Assembly (NCBI RefSeq): GCF_014705605.1 | Contig: NZ_JACXIZ010000030.1 | Coordinates: 19,510-83,509 of the forward strand | Length of the DNA stretch: 64,000 bases | DNA from: Paenibacillus sabuli | GTDB taxonomy: Bacteria > Bacillota > Bacilli > Paenibacillales > Paenibacillaceae | Direction of reading: 5' to 3' | Shown here: positions 17,917 to 26,533 of the stretch, piece after piece | Layout: each line of letters starts with the position of its first letter | Position numbering within the stretch: the first letter of the stretch is position 1 | Translations under genes and position numbers: made by a program | The notes under the pieces: model-generated | Databases searched by the model: none | What the model was told of the DNA's origin: nothing | The model's input: only the letters and a program-made list of their open reading frames with translations

Positions 17917-18125
17917 ACCGCGACCAGTTCGGGCGCTCCAAGGAATCGGAAGCGCCCGAAGGCGTCGGACTGCTTCAAGCAATCGGGACTGCTGAAAAGG
18001 AGCGAGTTTTTCCAAAAATGAAGACCGGTGAAATGAACCGGATTGCTGCAAAAGTTGGGCTCTTAAAGTCAGTCTGAAGTCGGTCCGACTAGCTAATGGT
18101 TTGAGACCATGAGACCAAGGGGGAA

Positions 18126-18213
18126 GCAGTCGACGAAGGCATTCCTCCATGCAGACGAAGAAGGCGTTCCCCGTGCAGACGAAGAAAGCGTTCCCTGTGC
18201 AGAGGAAAGGGGA
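18126..18213 (+). repeat. Imperfect 24-25-base tandem repeat
   Basis: Units begin GCAGTCGACGAAGGCATTCC (18126), GCAGACGAAGAAGGCGTTCC (18151), GCAGACGAAGAAAGCGTTCC (18175) and a decayed GCAGAGGAAAGGGG (18199). Lies just upstream of the foldase-like gene. Function unknown. Confidence 0.7.
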
Positions 18214-18290
18214 CGCAGGCGATGCATCCGTTCGATTTTTACGCTGCCAGGAAATGATAACGCTACCAAAATGGAAAAAGGAGGGGGAGG

Positions 18291-19676
18291 ATGAAGAGAA
18301 AAGGAAGAACGGTCTCGCCGGGCACAGCCTCGCAGAGTAAAACGCCGAAGCCTGAAAAGTCGCAGCGCAACACGCAGCAGAATAAGACACAACTGCGGAA
18401 CACGACGGATCATAAAGCCTCCGTGCGCAAATCGCGCTCGCTCATGCTCGTCGCTGTTGCGGCCGTGGCCATTGTATTGGGCGTGCTGCTCAGCGGCTGG
18501 CTGGCCAGCCGCGGCAGCGAGGCATCGAGCGAGAGAGCGAGGACTACCGCGGACAAGACAGCCGGAGAGACGGCAAACGAGACAGCAAGCGACGCAGCGG
18601 GTGAGACAGTGGCTGTGGAAGCGGTGGGCAGCGTGAACGGAATGCCGATCACACAGGACGAGTATGCCTACGCCGTCGCTCAAAATCGCGCCGCTATCCT
18701 GACGCGTTATCCGTCGCAGGAGCAGTCGGGCGTCCTGGATGCCGACTACTGGCACACGCCTGCCGGACCGTCGGACATGACCCCGGCAGCGGCGCTGCGG
18801 GAGGCGGCCGTGCAGTCTGCGGTCAGGCTCAAGATCCAGCTCGGCCTGGCCAGCCAATACGGTCTGCTGCAGACCCCGACGCTGGCCGAGCTGGAGCGCT
18901 TGCTGGAGCAGGAGAATGCGCGCCGCGCAGCAGCGCTAGACAAAGGTAAGCCGATCTATGGTCCGACGAAGCTGGAGCTCGAGCATTTCGTCCCGTATCT
19001 CGTCAGCCGGCAACGGACGCAGTTGATCGACCTTGTACCGGAGGGCGAGCTTGCGCCGTACGAGCGCGAGCAAGAGCAACAAGAGCAACAAGAGCAACAA
19101 GAACAACACGAAGGTCAAGCGCAACCCGAAGGACAAGCACAACAAAATGCGCAGTCTGCCGGTCAGACGGTGATCGCAGGGACCGAGCCGGAGGTGCCGT
19201 TCGTCGAGGCGGTCTATCGCTATCGCGATTCGGAGGCTGCGGCGGGGACGGCCGAACAGCGCGAGGCGGCGCTCAAGGCGGCCGAGCGGGTGTATGAACA
19301 ACTCGGCGAGGGAGGTGATTGGCATGCATTGACCGCGTCCCGGGGCGCAGCAGGCCATGAAGCGGGGCCGGACGTGGCGGCGCGAACCTTGGACGAATTG
19401 ACTGCGCGGCAATGGTTCAAGTCGCGACCTGAGCTGTACGCTTACCTGAACGGTCCTCGTGCGGAGGGCGATATCGGCGGCGTATTCGACGAGCCGGCGC
19501 TGGGGCAATACACGGTAGTGATGATCACCGGCCCGCCGCGCCAGCGCGCTCAGGTCCCGGCCGCAGCGGATCCGCAGGCTCGCCAAGCCCGCGCCTACGA
19601 CGCGTATGTGGACGCGCTCGTCGGCGAAGCGAAGGTGCAGATGGATGAAGAAGCGCTTGAGCGGCTTCTTCCGTAA
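18291..19676 (+). CDS. Membrane-anchored SurA/PrsA-like foldase
   Basis: A 461-residue protein with a long basic, Gln-rich N-terminal tail, one membrane segment LMLVAVAAVAIVLGVLLSGW (about residues 51-70) and an external part. The start of the external domain, VGSVNGMPITQDEYAYAVAQ, is the SurA_N/PrsA N-terminal motif, which suggests a chaperone or peptidyl-prolyl isomerase-like role in folding exported proteins. A Gln/Glu-rich stretch (EQQEQQEQQEQHEGQAQ) is low complexity. A canonical parvulin core is not obvious. GGAGGGGGAGG precedes ATG 18291. Its position before a large secreted beta-helix protein suggests it helps that protein fold. Confidence 0.65.
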   Translation: MKRKGRTVSPGTASQSKTPKPEKSQRNTQQNKTQLRNTTDHKASVRKSRSLMLVAVAAVAIVLGVLLSGWLASRGSEASSERARTTADKTAGETANETASDAAGETVAVEAVGSVNGMPITQDEYAYAVAQNRAAILTRYPSQEQSGVLDADYWHTPAGPSDMTPAAALREAAVQSAVRLKIQLGLASQYGLLQTPTLAELERLLEQENARRAAALDKGKPIYGPTKLELEHFVPYLVSRQRTQLIDLVPEGELAPYEREQEQQEQQEQQEQHEGQAQPEGQAQQNAQSAGQTVIAGTEPEVPFVEAVYRYRDSEAAAGTAEQREAALKAAERVYEQLGEGGDWHALTASRGAAGHEAGPDVAARTLDELTARQWFKSRPELYAYLNGPRAEGDIGGVFDEPALGQYTVVMITGPPRQRAQVPAAADPQARQARAYDAYVDALVGEAKVQMDEEALERLLP

Positions 19677-19685
19677 GCGCTTACG
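19672..19685. promoter_or_regulatory. Perfect palindrome, cre- or LacI-type operator
   Basis: CGTAAGCGCTTACG is a perfect 14-bp palindrome overlapping the stop codon of the foldase gene, 70 bases before the beta-helix gene. Its core GTAAGCGCTTAC is close to catabolite-responsive elements bound by CcpA and to other LacI-family operators; the outer CG differs from the usual TG/CA. Confidence 0.5.
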
Positions 19686-19754
19686 AAATTTGCAACGATG
19701 CGACAATCGAGGTTCACTGCAACGTAACTACGTATATTCGAGAGGAGATCGATT

Positions 19755-22700
19755 ATGATTCGTAAGGGTGCTGTAACGAAGAGGGCCGCGAGGCCAGTCG
19801 CGCTGCTGCTTGTTTTTGTCCTGGCGGCGGCTGCCTTTTTGCTGCCTGCGCCGCTGGCGCCTTTGCCGGTCGCCGAGGCGGCAGGCACGACGTACTATGT
19901 CGACGATACTGGCGGCGACGATGCCAATGCGGGGACCTCGGCCGGCGCTGCGTGGCAGACGCTCGCCAAGGTCAACAGCGTCGTCTTCCAACCGGGCGAC
20001 GCGATCCTGTTCAAGGCGGGCGGCGTCTGGAGCGGTGCGCTGACGCCGCAGGGCTCGGGCTCGGAGGGCAGTCCGATCACCATCGATAGGTACGGCGATG
20101 GCGACAAGCCGCTGCTCGCCGGCGGCGGCGTACCCGCGACGATTCATTTCTACAATCAGGAGCAGTGGGAAGTGCGCAATCTCGAGATTACGAACGACGC
20201 GTCCACGCCCGGCCAGCGCCGCGGCATTCACGTCGACGGCACGAGCGGCGGCTTCTCCAATCCGACCGTCTACGAGCACTTCGTCTTCGAGGACCTGGAG
20301 ATCCACGATGTGCGCGGCGACGTCTCCAGCGACTACGCGCACAACGGCGGCATCATCGTCTGGGGCGAGAGCTGGGATTATCATGTCAGCGATGTCACGA
20401 TCCGCAACAATACGATCTACTCGCTCGACAGCGTCGGCGTCTACCTCAACGGCGCGCAGCGCACGTATTCGACGGGGCTCAAGGTGCAGAACAACGTGAT
20501 CTACGACATCGCCGCAGACGGCGCCTTCATTCTCAATACGACGGACGGCCTCATCGAGCACAATGTCGTCTACGACACGCATGTTCGCGCCTCCGGCTAC
20601 CATGTCCCGCTGTGGGTGTGGGGCTCCAAGGACGCCGTCATTCAGTACAATGAAGTGTACAACACCGGTCCGGGCGGCGATGCGATGGCCTATGACTCGG
20701 ACTACAACAGCGACGGCACGATCATCCAGTACAACTACAGCCACAACAACGCCGGCGGCATGTCGCTGGCGGTGAGCGACGGCACGAACGCGTCCAATTA
20801 CAATACGAACACGGTCATCCGCTACAACATCAGCCAGAACGACGGCGGCGCGGTGTTCAACTTCAGCGGCAATCCGGACAACACGACGATCTACAACAAT
20901 ACAGTGTATCTGCCGAGTACCTCGAACACCAAGGTAGTGGATTATCTCAACTGGGGCGGCTATGCCTCGGATACGTACTATTATAATAATCTGATCGTCA
21001 ACCTCGGCAGCGGCGGCTACAGCTTCGGGGGCAGCACGAACAACGTCTTCGAGAACAATCTGTTCTACGGCAATCATCCGGCGAGCGAGCCGTCGGATCC
21101 GTACAAGATCACGGCCGATCCGCAGCTGGCCTCGCCGGGCTCGGGCGGACTGGGACGCGACACGCTGATCGGCTACCAGCTGCTGGACACGTCGCCGGCG
21201 ATCGGCGCGGGTCAGGTCATCGCAGGCAACGGCGGTCTCGACTACTATGGCAATGCGGTCTCGGCGACTGCAGCGCCGAACATCGGCGCTTATGAGGGAC
21301 CGGGCCTGGATCCGGACAATCTGCCGGAGCTGCCGGAGCCGCCGAGCCAGGACAATCTGCTGGCCAATCCGGGCTTCGAGAGCGGCGACTTCAGCGGCTG
21401 GACGCTGCATTACAACGGGGCAACGGTGGACGGCGCGCTGCCGCATACCGGCGACTACGCGGCCAAGCTGACGGGCAACTACGCCGGCGCTGAGCAGACG
21501 GTGACCGGCCTGTACCCCAATACGATCTACAAGCTGTACGGCTACGGCCGCGGCGTCGGCGGCGGGGCGGTGCTAGGGGTGAAGAACCACGGTGCCGCCG
21601 AGCAATCGGCCTATGTCGGCAATGCGTCCGCCTACGGCCGCAAGGAGCTGACCTTCACGACCGGCTCAGGCGCGACGAGCGCGACGATCTTCCTGTACAA
21701 GGCGGGGGGCGGCGGCGACGTCTACTTCGACGATCTGGAGCTGATCCAGTTCAGCGCGGCGCCGGGCGGCCCGAGCGGGCCGGTCTATACCGTCGGGGGC
21801 GACGACGAATTCAACAGCGCGACGCTCGATGACCAGTGGAACTGGGTGCGCGAGAACAGCGCCAACTGGTCGCTGACGGATGAGCCGGGGGCGATGCGGA
21901 TCGTGAGCGAGTCCGGGGACATCGTCGACGGCGGCGCGACGGCGCGCAACATTCTGCTGACCGGCGCGCCCGAGGGCGACTGGACGATCGAGACCAAGAT
22001 GGATGGCAAGCCGACCGGGCAATGGTCGCAGGGCGGGCTGATCGTGTACGAGAGCGACCAGACCTACTTCCGCATGACGCGGCTGTACGGCTCGGGCAAT
22101 CAGTTCCAATTCACCAAGCAGGTCGACGCGGTGCGGACGCACGTAGAGACGCCGGACACGATCGCCTCGAGCGTATCGTACATGCGGATCGTCAAGGAAG
22201 GCGATACGTACAGCGGTTACTACTCGGCGGACGGCGACACCTACACGCAGGTGTGGACCGCCCAGACGGCCGAGCTGGACGATCCCAAGATCGGCCTGAT
22301 CGTCTGCGCCGGCACGACGCTGACGGCGGACTTCGATTACTTCCGCGTGATGCAGGAGGAAGAGCCGGTCGGCGAGTGGAATCTGATCGACGACGAGCTC
22401 GACGATTACGACGCCGGCTGGACGACCGCCGGTTCCAATGGCAGCGCGACGCAGCAGGACGGCTATGTCTCGATTACGGACAGCGTCTACAATTATTTCT
22501 TCTTGACGAAGCGGGACTTCTCCGCCCCGGCCGCGCCGTTCACCTTCGAGGTGCGGGCGCGGGCGACGGCGGCGGGCTCGACCAATGAGATTGCCGTACG
22601 CAGCGGCGACTACAATATCGGGCTGTTCCTGCCGCATGGCACATCCGGCGCGGCGCAGGATCGCGAGAGCAGCCCTCAGCACGCGTACACGCTGGACACG

Positions 22701-22904
22701 ACGGCGTATCACATCTACCGCGTGGTCGTGCAGGACGATTATACCTACGATCTGTATGTCGACGGCAGCCCGGCCTGGAGCGGGGCGACGAGCAACGGCT
22801 CGGGCAGCGCGATCTTCAAGCTCGGCGGCAGCGCCAATGCCGGCGTCACCTCCGGCCTGGACGTCGACTACATCCGCATGGCCAGCGGCGCGCTCGCGCC
22901 TTGA
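19755..22904 (+). CDS. Secreted beta-helix protein with glycan-binding modules
   Basis: Large exported protein of 1049 residues. A signal peptide (basic start, hydrophobic LLLVFVLAAAAFLLPAP, then VAEAAG) is followed by a parallel beta-helix domain of about residues 45-510 opening TYYVDDTGGDDANAGTS and rich in N-x-I/V turns such as VSDVTIRNNTIYSLDSVGVY. Then come a carbohydrate-binding-like module at about 530-660 (NLLANPGFESGDFSGWTL) and two concanavalin-like modules at about 680-870 and 875-1049. This architecture fits polysaccharide lyases or related glycan enzymes; catalytic residues cannot be assigned. GAGAGGAGA lies before ATG 19755. It belongs functionally with importer 2. Confidence 0.8.
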   Translation: MIRKGAVTKRAARPVALLLVFVLAAAAFLLPAPLAPLPVAEAAGTTYYVDDTGGDDANAGTSAGAAWQTLAKVNSVVFQPGDAILFKAGGVWSGALTPQGSGSEGSPITIDRYGDGDKPLLAGGGVPATIHFYNQEQWEVRNLEITNDASTPGQRRGIHVDGTSGGFSNPTVYEHFVFEDLEIHDVRGDVSSDYAHNGGIIVWGESWDYHVSDVTIRNNTIYSLDSVGVYLNGAQRTYSTGLKVQNNVIYDIAADGAFILNTTDGLIEHNVVYDTHVRASGYHVPLWVWGSKDAVIQYNEVYNTGPGGDAMAYDSDYNSDGTIIQYNYSHNNAGGMSLAVSDGTNASNYNTNTVIRYNISQNDGGAVFNFSGNPDNTTIYNNTVYLPSTSNTKVVDYLNWGGYASDTYYYNNLIVNLGSGGYSFGGSTNNVFENNLFYGNHPASEPSDPYKITADPQLASPGSGGLGRDTLIGYQLLDTSPAIGAGQVIAGNGGLDYYGNAVSATAAPNIGAYEGPGLDPDNLPELPEPPSQDNLLANPGFESGDFSGWTLHYNGATVDGALPHTGDYAAKLTGNYAGAEQTVTGLYPNTIYKLYGYGRGVGGGAVLGVKNHGAAEQSAYVGNASAYGRKELTFTTGSGATSATIFLYKAGGGGDVYFDDLELIQFSAAPGGPSGPVYTVGGDDEFNSATLDDQWNWVRENSANWSLTDEPGAMRIVSESGDIVDGGATARNILLTGAPEGDWTIETKMDGKPTGQWSQGGLIVYESDQTYFRMTRLYGSGNQFQFTKQVDAVRTHVETPDTIASSVSYMRIVKEGDTYSGYYSADGDTYTQVWTAQTAELDDPKIGLIVCAGTTLTADFDYFRVMQEEEPVGEWNLIDDELDDYDAGWTTAGSNGSATQQDGYVSITDSVYNYFFLTKRDFSAPAAPFTFEVRARATAAGSTNEIAVRSGDYNIGLFLPHGTSGAAQDRESSPQHAYTLDTTAYHIYRVVVQDDYTYDLYVDGSPAWSGATSNGSGSAIFKLGGSANAGVTSGLDVDYIRMASGALAP

Positions 22905-22975
22905 TGCCGATACCGGTGTCGTCGCTGATCTGGACTCCAGTACGTGCGCATGTCCAATGACGCGCTTGCTCGGTG
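22905..22975 (+). pseudogene. Vestigial duplicate of a concanavalin-module 3' end
   Basis: Directly after the stop of the beta-helix gene, the sequence can be read (with one frame change) as LDS-YVRMSNDALAR-stop. This echoes the true C-terminus LDVDYIRMASGALAP-stop. It looks like the leftover tail of a second, deleted module or gene. The match is short, so the call is tentative. Confidence 0.35.
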
Positions 22976-22990
22976 ATCAGTCATGATAGG

Positions 22991-23018
22991 CACCGCACGC
23001 CCATTTCGGCGTGCGGTG
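22991..23018 (+). terminator. Terminator after beta-helix gene
   Basis: CACCGCACGCC pairs perfectly with GGCGTGCGGTG around a 6-base loop and is followed by TTTC. It separates the importer 2 region from the leuA leader. Confidence 0.75.
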
Positions 23019-23066
23019 TTTCGGGTGCAGGACGAGCCTCCGATCGAAGCAAAATGCACGAGCCTC

Positions 23067-23095
23067 TTGATTCCTTGCTCGGAATTGTGTATGAT
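23067..23095 (+). promoter_or_regulatory. leuA promoter
   Basis: TTGATT at 23067-23072 and TATGAT at 23090-23095 are separated by 17 bases, a good sigma-A promoter. Transcription would begin near 23102 and run through the T-box leader. Confidence 0.7.
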
Positions 23096-23101
23096 AATCA
23101 A

Positions 23102-23396
23102 CAATACATGTATACGTTGATGAGGAATAGTACCATTTTCGAAGCGTGCAGAGAGCTGCTGGCCGGTGCAAAGCAGCCGCAACGGAAATGCGAACTCGCC
23201 TCGGAGTAGCTCGCTGAACGGGGACCCCCAGTAGGCGGAGCCGGAGCCCTACCGTTATCTTGGGAGGATATAAGGCTGCTGCAGCAGTCCGTATCTATTG
23301 AGCGCATGCCGCGCGCGGCATGAAGTGGAGTGGTACCGCGTAAGACGTCAAGGTCTTTCGTCTCTATTGTTATAGGGAGACGGAAGGCCTTTTTTG
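23102..23396 (+). promoter_or_regulatory. T-box leader, leucine type, upstream of leuA
   Basis: T-box riboswitch that senses uncharged tRNA. Stem I landmarks are present: the AGAGAG box at 23150-23155, GGTGCAAA at 23165-23172 and a specifier region GAACTC, with CTC (leucine codon) at 23195-23197. The T-box sequence TGGTACCGCG is at 23331-23340; its TGGT bulge would pair with an A discriminator base, as expected for tRNA-Leu. The terminator AAGGTCTTTCGTCTC/GAGACGGAAGGCCTT with a T run follows at about 23350-23396. When leucyl-tRNA is scarce, the antiterminator forms and leuA is transcribed. Confidence 0.92.
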
Positions 23397-23457
23397 ATTG
23401 CGCCGCGCTGCTCGCGTGTCGCTGGACACATGAATACGGAAAGGAAGGTCGATACAC

Positions 23458-25125
23458 ATGAAAAACGTAGACAAATACGCACGCGGCTACTTCATGCCGC
23501 CGCAGACGAGCCTGAACTGGACGAAAAAGGAGTACATCACGGAGGCGCCGACCTGGTGCAGCGTCGATCTGCGCGACGGCAATCAGGCGTTGATCGTGCC
23601 GATGACGCTGGAGGAGAAGCTGGAATACTTCCACATGCTCGTCGAGATCGGCTTCAAGGAGATCGAGGTCGGCTTCCCTGCCGCCTCGGAGACGGAGTTC
23701 GCCTTCTTGCGCACGCTGATCGAGCAGAATCTGATCCCGGACGACGTCACGATCCAGGTGCTGACGCAGTCGCGCGAGCATATTATCCGCAAGACGTTCG
23801 AATCGCTGCGCGGGGCGAAACAGGCGGTCGTCCATTTGTACAATTCGACCTCGGTGGCGCAGCGCGAGCAGGTATTCCGCAAGTCGAAGCAGCAGATTAT
23901 CGACATCGCCGTCAGCGGCGCGCAATTGCTCAAGCAATGCGCCGAGGAGACCGAGGGCAACTTCAAGTTCCAATACTCGCCGGAGAGCTTCACCGGGACC
24001 GAGATCGAATTCGCGCTGGAGATCTGCAATCGCGTGCTCGACGAGTGGCAGCCGGGCGCGGACAGCCCCGTCATCATTAACCTGCCGGCTACCGTCTCGA
24101 TGTCGATGCCGCATGTGTATGCCAGCCAGATCGAATACATGAGCGAGCATCTGAAGTATCGCGAGCATGTCATCCTGTCGCTGCATCCGCACAACGACCG
24201 CGGCACCGGGGTTGCCGACGCCGAGCTGGGCGTGCTGGCCGGGGGACAGCGGGTCGAGGGCACGCTGTTCGGCAACGGCGAGCGCACCGGCAATGTCGAC
24301 ATCGTCACGCTGGCGCTCAACCTGTATTCGCACGGCATCGATCCGCAGCTGCAGCTGGACAATATCCCGTCAATCATCAAGGTGTACGAAAAGCTGACGA
24401 AGATGAAGGTGACCGAGCGCCATCCGTACGGCGGCGAGCTCGTCTTCACGGCCTTCTCCGGCTCGCATCAGGATGCGATCGCCAAGGGCATGAAGTGGCG
24501 CGAGGAGCAGCCGGGTCAGACCTGGTCCGTGCCGTATCTGCTGATCGATCCCAAGGACATCGGCCGCGAATACGAGGGCGACATCATCCGCATCAACAGC
24601 CAGTCCGGCAAGGGCGGCATCGGATACATCCTGCAGCAGAGCTACGGCCTTGATCTGCCGCAGCAGATGCGCGAGAGCTTTGGCTACGCCGTGAAGCATG
24701 TGTCCGACCGGCAGAACAAAGAGCTGCAGCCGAAGGAAATTCACGACATCTTCATGCAGGAATACGTCAATATTGACGAGCCGGTGGCGCTCGTCCGCTA
24801 CCGCACGACAAAGCAGGACGATTTCGAGACGGTGGTCACCATCCGCGTAGACGGGCAAGAACAGGAATGTAGCGGCACCGGCAACGGCCGGCTGGACGCG
24901 ATCAACAGCGCGCTGCAGGCGCATCTCGATCTGACGTACGGCGATCTCATTTACAAGCAGCACGCCTTGGAGGTCGGCTCGAAGTCGCAGGCCATCTCCT
25001 ATATCGGCATCACCGGCACGGACGGCATGGTGCACTGGGGCTGCGGCATTGACGTCGACATCATGACCTCGTCGGTCAAGGCGCTGGTCAGCGCGGTCAA
25101 CCGTCTGCAGCGGGAATCGGTCTAG
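23458..25125 (+). CDS. leuA: 2-isopropylmalate synthase (LeuA2 type)
   Basis: First committed enzyme of leucine synthesis: condenses acetyl-CoA with 2-oxoisovalerate. The protein has 555 residues. The catalytic TIM barrel shows CSVDLRDGNQAL with Arg39 and Asp40, and the metal-binding HPHNDRGTG near residue 242. A C-terminal LeuA dimer/regulatory domain follows, including GTGNGRLDAINSALQ and AISYIGITGTDG. The N-terminal YFMPPQTSLNWTKKEYITEA is typical of the longer LeuA2 lineage rather than B. subtilis LeuA. GGAAAGGAAGG precedes ATG 23458. It stands alone behind a leucine T-box; no other leu gene is near. Confidence 0.95.
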   Translation: MKNVDKYARGYFMPPQTSLNWTKKEYITEAPTWCSVDLRDGNQALIVPMTLEEKLEYFHMLVEIGFKEIEVGFPAASETEFAFLRTLIEQNLIPDDVTIQVLTQSREHIIRKTFESLRGAKQAVVHLYNSTSVAQREQVFRKSKQQIIDIAVSGAQLLKQCAEETEGNFKFQYSPESFTGTEIEFALEICNRVLDEWQPGADSPVIINLPATVSMSMPHVYASQIEYMSEHLKYREHVILSLHPHNDRGTGVADAELGVLAGGQRVEGTLFGNGERTGNVDIVTLALNLYSHGIDPQLQLDNIPSIIKVYEKLTKMKVTERHPYGGELVFTAFSGSHQDAIAKGMKWREEQPGQTWSVPYLLIDPKDIGREYEGDIIRINSQSGKGGIGYILQQSYGLDLPQQMRESFGYAVKHVSDRQNKELQPKEIHDIFMQEYVNIDEPVALVRYRTTKQDDFETVVTIRVDGQEQECSGTGNGRLDAINSALQAHLDLTYGDLIYKQHALEVGSKSQAISYIGITGTDGMVHWGCGIDVDIMTSSVKALVSAVNRLQRESV

Positions 25126-25167
25126 CTTCAACAGAATGAGACAGCTTCACAGTCCAACACAACCCTC

Positions 25168-25214
25168 AAGCCCTCCCTCTCCGCAACGTTGCGGGAGAGG
25201 GGGGGGCTTTTCAT
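25168..25214 (+). terminator. leuA terminator
   Basis: AAGCCCTCCCTCTCCGC and GCGGGAGAGGGGGGGCTT form a long GC-rich stem around a short AACGTT loop, followed by TT. The A+T-rich islet begins right after it. Confidence 0.85.
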
Positions 25215-25368
25215 TGCGTAAATGAAGTAGAATTCATTCGACAATATCTTACAAAATATCCTATTCATTAAATCGGTTAAATCATGTATTGTATGTATTA
25301 TCTGGATATAAAGGAGAGGACTTAGCTAGAAGTAAAGTATTAGAAATAAAACAGAAGGAGCGTTTAAT

Positions 25369-26529
25369 TTGAAAAAAAAGAGTGTTGTGATAGGGTTTAT
25401 TTTGCTGGCGTCAAGTCTCTCCGTTAGCACTTTAGTTTGGGGAAATGTAACTCCATGGGGGAAAATGGAAAAGACAGAAGGTGTTTTGTCGATTCAAGAA
25501 AATAGCACAATACCAATACCAGGGGAAAAAGAGAAAAATAGTGTTATTAATTCGATTGATTCAATTACAGGAAATCCAACTAAAGAATTAGATGCGTTTG
25601 TTGATAAAGGAATCATCACCATTGAAACCATACAGTTTAATGATGGTAAAGAAAATCAATTATTAAAATTTTATGGAATTGAAACTGAATTAGGAAGAAA
25701 ACCGATAAGTATAAATGATGAACCTTACATTTTGACAGAAGTACCTAACCAAAATTACTCTTTAATCGAGTATAAAGGGAACCTATATTCTGTGGATTTG
25801 AATCGCAAATTGATTTCTCCTGTTTTAAAAAATGAAGTCAATAATTACAAGAAAAAAGATCTGGATCAGTTGTATATCGAAGGAATCGTTCCCTCTTGGG
25901 GGGGAGACGCGCATGTTAGCCTGGATGGGAATTACATTCTTTTTCACACCACAAGAAATTTAATATACAATCAAAATTATAATGGGGAAATGTGGATAAA
26001 GGATCTGTCCAGCGGTAGTGAGAAAAAAGTTATGGATGGAGGATATTCTTTTATTGGTTGGGCTCAAGATAAAGAAGCCATTATTTTTCGTTCTGAAAAA
26101 ATCGAGTTGGTAAATCTTGTTGACGGTTCTATTTCGGTTCTTGCTGATTTTGCGTTGACCTCCGGAGTAGCTTTTCCTTATCTTGTTTATCAAGATGAGT
26201 ATGAAAAAGTCAACATTCTGAACCTTGAAAATAATGAAATTCGACAATTAGAGTTTGAACCGCTTAATCAGGTAGCTTTCATCCGTACTATAAGGAATAG
26301 CCCTTGGGCTCTGGTGCTTAATGCCCCCGATAAAATGGAAGCAGCTCGTACTTTAGAAATTATCAATCTTGAAACATTGGAAATTAAACATTTGGATGAA
26401 CCGGAAAGTCAACTTATTTTGGATAGCCAATGGATTACAGAGGACCAATTTATGATTCATACACGGCATCTAAATACTGGAGCAGAGACATCTTATATTA
26501 CAAATTTAAATGAAATCAAGGGGAACTAA
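25369..26529 (+). CDS. Exported beta-propeller-like protein of unknown function
   Basis: A 386-residue protein with a signal peptide or anchor (MKKKSVVIGFILLASSLSVSTLVWG). The start is TTG 25369, supported by AGAAGGAG 8 bases upstream. The second half has repeating strand patterns such as DAHVSLDGNYILFHTTRNL, YSFIGWAQDKEAIIFRSEKIE and NSPWALVLNAPDKME, reminiscent of TolB/WD-type propeller blades. It is followed 4 bases later by an M23 peptidase gene and is surely co-transcribed. I do not recognise a family. Base composition marks it as foreign to its surroundings. Confidence 0.65.
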   Translation: MKKKSVVIGFILLASSLSVSTLVWGNVTPWGKMEKTEGVLSIQENSTIPIPGEKEKNSVINSIDSITGNPTKELDAFVDKGIITIETIQFNDGKENQLLKFYGIETELGRKPISINDEPYILTEVPNQNYSLIEYKGNLYSVDLNRKLISPVLKNEVNNYKKKDLDQLYIEGIVPSWGGDAHVSLDGNYILFHTTRNLIYNQNYNGEMWIKDLSSGSEKKVMDGGYSFIGWAQDKEAIIFRSEKIELVNLVDGSISVLADFALTSGVAFPYLVYQDEYEKVNILNLENNEIRQLEFEPLNQVAFIRTIRNSPWALVLNAPDKMEAARTLEIINLETLEIKHLDEPESQLILDSQWITEDQFMIHTRHLNTGAETSYITNLNEIKGN

Positions 26530-26533
26530 ACCA

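Larger units (their letters stand above)
17843..18290. other. 448-base intergenic region with hairpins and short tandem repeats
   Basis: No convincing gene. It holds a perfect 11-bp hairpin CCAGCCTTGCA/TGCAAGGCTGG at 17889-17916, a 10-bp hairpin TTCGGGCGCT/AGCGCCCGAA at 17928-17960, and three to four imperfect 24-25-base units starting GCAGACGAAGAA at 18126, 18151, 18175 and 18199. Neither hairpin has a downstream T run, so they may be mRNA stabilisers or weak terminators rather than classic intrinsic terminators. A strong GGAGGGGGAGG for the next gene closes the region. Confidence 0.6.
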
